In this document: piece by piece, positions 59,120 through 64,000 of the stretch
How positions within the stretch are numbered: position 1 is the first letter of the stretch
How the letters are laid out: each line of letters starts with the position of its first letter
Assembly (NCBI RefSeq): GCF_013376415.1
Contig: NZ_WYET01000007.1
Coordinates: 1 to 64,000 of the forward strand
Direction of reading: 5' to 3'
Origin: Flagellimonas chongwuensis
GTDB taxonomy: Bacteria; Bacteroidota; Bacteroidia; Flavobacteriales; Flavobacteriaceae
Length of the DNA: 64,000 nucleotides
Made by a program: the position numbers and the translations under genes
The notes under the pieces: model-generated
Databases searched by the model: none
What the model saw: only the letters and a program-made list of their open reading frames with translations
What the model was told of the DNA's origin: nothing

Positions 59120-60529
59120 TCATACTTGGACTTTCTTCCAATTCCCTTTTTTAAACCATACCATGGCCAAAACCGCAATAAGTACTTCCGCCGCGGTGAT
59201 GGCGACAAAAACACCGGTCGCACCCCATCCCAAAACCAGAGCCGATATGTAGGCCAATGGCAATTGGAAAACCCAAAATGCAATCAAGTTTATCTTGGTG
59301 GGAGTTCCTGTATCCCCCGCTCCATTAAAAGCTTGTGTCATAACCATACCGTAGGCATAAAATACATATCCCAACGCAAGTACCTGAAGACAAAGCGCTC
59401 CGCTTTTTACAACTTCTGGCGTTGTATTGAACCACGATATTATGGTATTGGCAAAAATTAGATAGACCAAAGAAACCGTTCCCATAAAGTAAGCGTTGTA
59501 CTTTCCTGTTTTCCAAACGGACTGCTCGGCCCTATCCGGCTGTTTTGCCCCGAGGTTTTGACCGACCAAAGTGGCAGCGGCATTGCTCATACCCCAAGAT
59601 GGCATCAACGTGAACATCATTACACGAATGGCAATGGTGTACCCTGCCAGTACTTCGCTTCCAAACTCCGACATAATGCGCATCAAGAAAATCCAACTGG
59701 AGGTTCCTATCAAGAATTGAGCGATACCTCCCAAGGAAACTTTAATCAAATTAAGCATCACCTTAAAGTTCAAAACCAAGTCCTTGGCCATTAGTTTGAT
59801 TTTGCCCCAACCAAAGAACAAAATCCCCAATTGAAAAAGTACCGCGGTTCCCCTACCGATATTGGTAGCTACGGCCGCACCCTTTACACCCATTTCCGGA
59901 ATTGGACCAAAACCAAAAATGAACATGGGGTCTAAAATAATATTGAGCCCGTTAGAGAGCACTAAAGCCCACATGGCAATGGATGCATTGCCTGCACCAC
60001 GGAATATCGCATTGATTAAGAACAATAGCACCACGGTTATGTTACCTCCAATTAAAAATTGGGTGTAACCATATCCTTCGGCAATTAAATCGGGCTCTGC
60101 CCCCATTAATGCTAAAATATCCTTGGCAAACATGATTCCGACAATACCAATGATAATGGAAATTACCACACCTAGACTAATAGCCTGTACGGCCGCAATA
60201 CGTGCACCGTCAACATCTTTTTCGCCAATCCTACGGGCAACAACAGCCGTGGCGGCCATACTAAGGCCAATGGCAAGCGCGTAGACCAATGTAATCACGG
60301 ATTCCGTTAAACCGATGGTTGCAACAGCATTAACGCTCACTTTGGAGACATAGGCAATATCTACCAGTGCGAAGATTGATTCCATGAGCATTTCCAAGAT
60401 CATGGGAATGGAAAGCATAAAAATGGCCTTTCGGATGCTTCCAGTGGTAAACTCAGTTTCTTTACCAGAAATAGCTATCCAGAAATACTGAATAAATTTT
60501 TTAAATGAATTTGTATGTTGATGTGTCAT
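59120..60529 (-). CDS. MATE family efflux transporter
   Basis: A 469-residue polytopic inner-membrane protein with about 12 hydrophobic segments in two repeated halves. The start S-I-R-K-A-I-F-M-L-S-I-P-M-I-L-E-M-L-M-E-S and the A-L-V-D-I-A-Y-V-S region match the DinF/NorM-like MATE pattern, as do V-G-Q-N-L-G-A and the F-N-G-A-G-D-T segment. It would export cationic drugs, metabolites or flippase substrates using Na+ or H+ gradients. It lies 34 bases upstream of the transsulfuration gene, which seems to have its own promoter inside the MATE 3' end. Confidence 0.92.
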   Translation of the reverse strand: MTHQHTNSFKKFIQYFWIAISGKETEFTTGSIRKAIFMLSIPMILEMLMESIFALVDIAYVSKVSVNAVATIGLTESVITLVYALAIGLSMAATAVVARRIGEKDVDGARIAAVQAISLGVVISIIIGIVGIMFAKDILALMGAEPDLIAEGYGYTQFLIGGNITVVLLFLINAIFRGAGNASIAMWALVLSNGLNIILDPMFIFGFGPIPEMGVKGAAVATNIGRGTAVLFQLGILFFGWGKIKLMAKDLVLNFKVMLNLIKVSLGGIAQFLIGTSSWIFLMRIMSEFGSEVLAGYTIAIRVMMFTLMPSWGMSNAAATLVGQNLGAKQPDRAEQSVWKTGKYNAYFMGTVSLVYLIFANTIISWFNTTPEVVKSGALCLQVLALGYVFYAYGMVMTQAFNGAGDTGTPTKINLIAFWVFQLPLAYISALVLGWGATGVFVAITAAEVLIAVLAMVWFKKGNWKKVQV

Positions 60530-60762
60530 TATCTAAGAATTACGTGTAAAAAAAACAAGTGAAATGTCAAGTTTCCGAAAAGTGTTCGGTTACATAAATC
60601 GGGTTTCCCCAATGGTGACATCTATCGCGTACATAATTCTTATAGCTTCATGATGATGCAAATATGCAAAAAAATCCGATATATTATTAAAAATTTTTTA
60701 TTTAGATCTCCGACTCATGTCGTTACCTTCGTAACCAAACCAACTCAAATAGTTCAAAAACC

Positions 60763-62058
60763 ATGCGTATTAAAAGTTTGATTGCCATTGGAATACTTTC
60801 TTCCATGGTACTTACTACATCTTGTAAAAAAAGTTCAGAAACTACAAAACCAGAAGAAAAAACAGGTTACCAAGGGCAAGGAAAAAGTCCAGTCGTACCT
60901 ACGGTTGACAAACCTATCCAAAAACAATGGAGAGGTGTTTGGGCCTTCAACGATAGTACCACTTTTTTTTCCAATAAATTTGATGGTGCCCGATTGAACG
61001 GTGTAGCCAATGATGGCAACGACCACTACACTATTTGGGTGACCGCCGAAAATACCCCAATCAACGTGAGTCCATGGTACGCCTTTCAGGTCTGGTCAGA
61101 AAAACCACGCGACATTACGGTTCAGTTGAATTATCAAGATTCGAGAAGCAGATATTATCCAAAAATCAGTACCGACGGAAGAAACTTTACTCCACTGGAC
61201 AGCACAAGATTTAAGGCCATCAATCCCGGCGAGGGTGAATTTGGTATCGAAGCGGCCCCAGAATCAGCGGAATTGACCATCAGTGTGACCGAAAATCCAA
61301 CTTGGATAACCGCACAAGAGCTTTACACATCATCTGTAGTGCAGGAATGGGTGGACTCCTTGAGCCAAAAACCGTTTATTGAGAACTATCCAATCGGTCT
61401 TTCAAAAGAGAAACGTACCATGTACTTAATGGAAATCAATGAGAGTAAGGATTCCAAAAAGGCAATTATGATTATTTCCAGACAACATCCACCTGAAGTA
61501 ACAGGCTTCTTGGCTATGAAGTCCTTCATCGAAACCATTTCCGGCGATTCGGAACTGGCCAAAGGGTTTAGACAAGAGCACACGGTTTTTGTAGTACCAT
61601 TGATGAATCCCGATGGAGCCGACAACGGACATTGGAGACACAATATGGGGGGAATTGACCTAAATCGCGACTGGCAGAACTTCAATCAACCTGAAACCAG
61701 AAACATTCGTGATTTTCTCGTAGAAAAGGATAAAACCTATGATTTTGTTTTCGGAGCAGACTTCCACTCCACTTGGGACGACATCTACTACCCCATTGAT
61801 ACTACGGTGACCGGTAAAAAAGGAAAAATCATTTTCGACTGGATAGAGAAAATCAGCCAAAGACTACCACAAAAGAAGACCAATCTAAGCGCATCTGATG
61901 AAATCGACCCGACGATGGTTTCCAGCAAGTATTTTTATGTACACCACGGAATGCCCGCCATTGTATTTGAGCTGGGAGACAATACCTCTAGGCCTTTCCT
62001 AAAAGAAAAAGGCAATGTGGCCGCAGAAGAAATCATGAAGCTTTTAATGGAGCAATAA
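60763..62058 (+). CDS. M14 family zinc carboxypeptidase, lipoprotein
   Basis: A 431-residue lipoprotein (L-T-T-S-C, C21). An N-terminal beta-rich domain of about 170 residues (V-W-A-F-N-D-S-T-T-F-F, W-Y-A-F-Q-V-W) precedes the M14 catalytic domain. Zinc ligands are in R-Q-H-P-P-E-V-T-G and D-F-H-S-T-W; the substrate-binding D-L-N-R-D-W and catalytic glutamate in V-F-E-L-G-D-N are also present. Such proteins with an N-terminal sandwich domain resemble cytosolic-type carboxypeptidases. It probably trims peptides in the periplasm. A TACCTTCG box at 60724-60731 may be its -7 element. Confidence 0.92.
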   Translation: MRIKSLIAIGILSSMVLTTSCKKSSETTKPEEKTGYQGQGKSPVVPTVDKPIQKQWRGVWAFNDSTTFFSNKFDGARLNGVANDGNDHYTIWVTAENTPINVSPWYAFQVWSEKPRDITVQLNYQDSRSRYYPKISTDGRNFTPLDSTRFKAINPGEGEFGIEAAPESAELTISVTENPTWITAQELYTSSVVQEWVDSLSQKPFIENYPIGLSKEKRTMYLMEINESKDSKKAIMIISRQHPPEVTGFLAMKSFIETISGDSELAKGFRQEHTVFVVPLMNPDGADNGHWRHNMGGIDLNRDWQNFNQPETRNIRDFLVEKDKTYDFVFGADFHSTWDDIYYPIDTTVTGKKGKIIFDWIEKISQRLPQKKTNLSASDEIDPTMVSSKYFYVHHGMPAIVFELGDNTSRPFLKEKGNVAAEEIMKLLMEQ

Positions 62059-62059
62059 A

Positions 62060-64000
62060 CTATTTTTTGGCATAATGTACCTTGTACCGCCAAAAACTGA
62101 TACCTCCCAAAATAAAGACCCCGAGTACTGTGTACCACACAAAGCTTGGGGTTATTACTTGATCACCACTGGCATAACTGTGCAGTCCTACCAAATAGAA
62201 GTTTACCCCAAAGTAGGTCATCATAATACTTGCATAGGCAACAATACTGGCAAAATTGTAAATCCATTTGCCACGAAGACCGGGAACCAATCGCATGTGT
62301 AGAACAAATGCATAGATCATAATAGAAACCAAAGCCCAAGTTTCCTTAGGATCCCAGCCCCAATAACGGCCCCAACTTTCGTTGGCCCACTGACCTCCCA
62401 AAAAGTTACCTATGGTAAGCATCACCAAACCTGCTGTAAGTGCCAGTTCGTTGATAACGGTCAGCTCCTTTATATTGATGTCCATTCGCTTTTTGTTCTT
62501 TTTGGTGGTAAGCACCATCAGCAACAATGCGACCACACCCAAGATCATTCCTACGGTCAATGGCCCATAGCTACCCACAATTACCGCTACATGAATCATC
62601 AACCAATAGCTATCCAATACTGGAACCAAATTTGCAATGGCAGGATCTACCCAACTTTGATGCGCTACCCACAACAACATGCAGGTCACAAAAGCACTGG
62701 AAGCAATGGTCAATTCACTCTTTCTACCAAGTGCCAAACCTATCCCCATAGTTGCCCATGATACGTATAGAATACTTTCATAAGCATCACTCCAAGGTGC
62801 GTGCCCGGATATGTACCAGCGCAATATCAAACCTATGGTATGCCATATAAAAAATATGATAATGGTCCCCTTCAACCCATACGCAATGGCATCAAGAATT
62901 TTGCGCTCCTTAAAAATCTTTGCTATCAGAACAAAGAACAATAGCAAACCGACCATTGCATAGTACTTGTACAAACGGTTGAAAAGATCCAACTTGTTGT
63001 AAACAATCTCAATCTTCACCTTGTTATCGGATGGCAATATCTCCTCCCCGTGATTTTTCTGGTTCTGCTTGAAGGCATCAAGCAATCTATCGGGTTGCGA
63101 ATAGTCTCCGGTAACAATCGACTGCTGCAATGAATTCAAATAGTAGGGCATCGCATTTTTGATGAAATTGGCATAGAGCGAATCCTGAACTTGATATTCC
63201 CCACCACGATACTCCACAGCAGAAATCCATTTGTTGTTTTCATCGTTCAGCAATGGAAAAATCTTTACTATTTGCCCACTCAATGCGATGTCCAACAGGC
63301 TTAAACGTTCCCCTACCTTTTTAAAATCCTTTTCAAATTTATTGGGGTTCGCCTTGGATGTTGCCTTTTCTAAAAAAGGTCTGAGCTTATAATTTCCTTT
63401 GGCATCAAAAAAGTCAGTTGCTTTGGCAAACTTAGTGTCTTGGGGAACACCAACAACCTTACGAATACTATCGTTTCCCTTATCTCCCAAAGCAATTATG
63501 TCTGCAGTATACCAAACACCCGGGTTCAACATCATGGAAAGGAATACTTGGTTGGCGGAAAGTTTTTTGTATTTGTCATTTCCGCTCAATCTTCGCAATA
63601 ATTCAGAAGCAAAGGTATTAACGGGTTTCATTCTACCGTTTTCATCCTGGATGACCAATGCACCAAACTTTTCTGCATGTTCCTTTGCCACAGTAGTAGC
63701 TTGGATTACAGAATCAATCTGTTTTTGAGTGGGTATGGTTGAATGTTCGTGCGCATCTTGTGCATTTACAGATACAAAGGCAAATAATAGTGCAATTGTG
63801 GTCAAAGCAGCCTTCTTTTCCTTTATTTTTTTAAGCATATCCTGTAAATCCCTAAAACGTGTTTTTCCAAAGAACATAATTCCCATCAAACCTATATATA
63901 ATAGAAAATATCCAATATAAGTTATCCATGTACCCCACCAGTCATGGTTTACGGAGAGAACTGTTCCTTTTTCATCGGGGTCAAAACTGGATTGAAAAAA
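62060..64000 (-). CDS. CcsBA-type cytochrome c biogenesis protein, 5' end beyond the window
   Basis: The reading frame is open from the right edge to the TAG at 62060, about 646 visible residues; the TTG at 63889 is internal and not the start. The visible N-part (Q-S-S-F-D-P-D-E-K-G-T-V, then G-T-W-I-T-Y-I-G-Y-F) is the end of a ResB/CcsB domain, followed by a periplasmic segment of about 250 residues. The rest is a CcsA domain with the tryptophan-rich haem-handling motif W-G-R-Y-W-G-W-D-P-K-E-T-W-A and conserved histidines. The protein carries haem across the inner membrane and attaches it to apocytochrome c (system II). Fused CcsBA proteins of about 1000 residues are common in Bacteroidota. 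Confidence 0.9.
   Translation of the reverse strand, partial: FFQSSFDPDEKGTVLSVNHDWWGTWITYIGYFLLYIGLMGIMFFGKTRFRDLQDMLKKIKEKKAALTTIALLFAFVSVNAQDAHEHSTIPTQKQIDSVIQATTVAKEHAEKFGALVIQDENGRMKPVNTFASELLRRLSGNDKYKKLSANQVFLSMMLNPGVWYTADIIALGDKGNDSIRKVVGVPQDTKFAKATDFFDAKGNYKLRPFLEKATSKANPNKFEKDFKKVGERLSLLDIALSGQIVKIFPLLNDENNKWISAVEYRGGEYQVQDSLYANFIKNAMPYYLNSLQQSIVTGDYSQPDRLLDAFKQNQKNHGEEILPSDNKVKIEIVYNKLDLFNRLYKYYAMVGLLLFFVLIAKIFKERKILDAIAYGLKGTIIIFFIWHTIGLILRWYISGHAPWSDAYESILYVSWATMGIGLALGRKSELTIASSAFVTCMLLWVAHQSWVDPAIANLVPVLDSYWLMIHVAVIVGSYGPLTVGMILGVVALLLMVLTTKKNKKRMDINIKELTVINELALTAGLVMLTIGNFLGGQWANESWGRYWGWDPKETWALVSIMIYAFVLHMRLVPGLRGKWIYNFASIVAYASIMMTYFGVNFYLVGLHSYASGDQVITPSFVWYTVLGVFILGGISFWRYKVHYAKK

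Noticed and set aside
59086..59283. N-terminal extension of the transsulfuration enzyme
   Set aside because: The extra 66 residues overlap the MATE gene and have no PLP-enzyme homology; the ATG at 59085 begins at the normal N-terminus.
60530..60762. 233-base divergent gap before the M14 peptidase examined for a riboswitch
   Set aside because: Only a short GTTAC/GTAAC stem and a TACCTTCG box are seen; no riboswitch-like conserved structure was recognised here or before the transsulfuration gene.

Overview
The window looks like a chromosomal segment from a marine-type member of the Flavobacteriaceae (phylum Bacteroidota), plausibly near Muricauda/Flagellimonas. That placement is inferred from protein style, an AT-rich sequence, recurrent TAnnTTTG -7 promoter boxes with few strong Shine-Dalgarno sites, a complete-looking menaquinone locus, bacillithiol and sulfonolipid genes, a CcsBA-type cytochrome c maturation protein, and a very small membrane protein of the CAL67264 type. 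I see no rRNA, insertion sequence, prophage, integrase or CRISPR array.

Region 1 (about 0.1-12.6 kb) is accessory. All its genes lie on the + strand and are mostly small, unrelated stand-alone units: VOC, ABM-like, beta-lactamase-like serine hydrolase, SRPBCC, MFS plus aldo/keto reductase, FG-GAP protein, Asp/Glu racemase, SnoaL-like, DUF1801, DUF2200 and a membrane protein. Several gaps contain near-perfect hairpins or short direct repeats, as in gene-cassette arrays. Two Crp/Fnr-family regulator genes here are each followed, within 2-3 bases of the stop codon, by a 16-bp Crp-like palindrome that precedes the next gene (MFS/AKR pair; secreted M20 amidohydrolase). They look like regulator-operator-target modules.

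Region 2 (12.6-26.1 kb) opens with two PLP enzymes, a serine-palmitoyltransferase-like acyltransferase and a cysteine-synthase-like enzyme, that match the cysteate synthase/cysteate acyltransferase pair of sulfonolipid (capnine) synthesis. Then come an S9 oligopeptidase, YbaB, threonine aldolase, a large met-zincin protease, prfB with its programmed +1 frameshift, an ArsC-family protein, a secreted Lys-tailed protein and a TonB-dependent receptor.

Region 3 (26.2-37.3 kb) is mixed core metabolism: a 57-residue membrane protein, fumC, a coiled-coil membrane protein, a metallo-beta-lactamase-fold lipoprotein, ettA, a Gfo/Idh/MocA oxidoreductase, an acyl-CoA carboxylase beta subunit and an M24 peptidase.

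Region 4 (37.4-50.0 kb, minus strand) is the menaquinone locus in transcription order: menI-like hotdog thioesterase, menF, menD, DUF2853, S1/CvfB-like protein, SPOR-like protein, menA, LytTR response regulator, TPR histidine kinase, menC, CPBP protease, menE. menB is not in the window. A two-component pair sits between menA and menC.

Region 5 (50.0-64.0 kb) holds an esterase, a D-amino-acid-dehydrogenase-like flavoprotein, M28 and M14 peptidases, tRNA-His, a second TPR histidine kinase, bshB1 (bacillithiol), a transsulfuration enzyme, a MATE exporter and a CcsBA gene that runs off the right edge.
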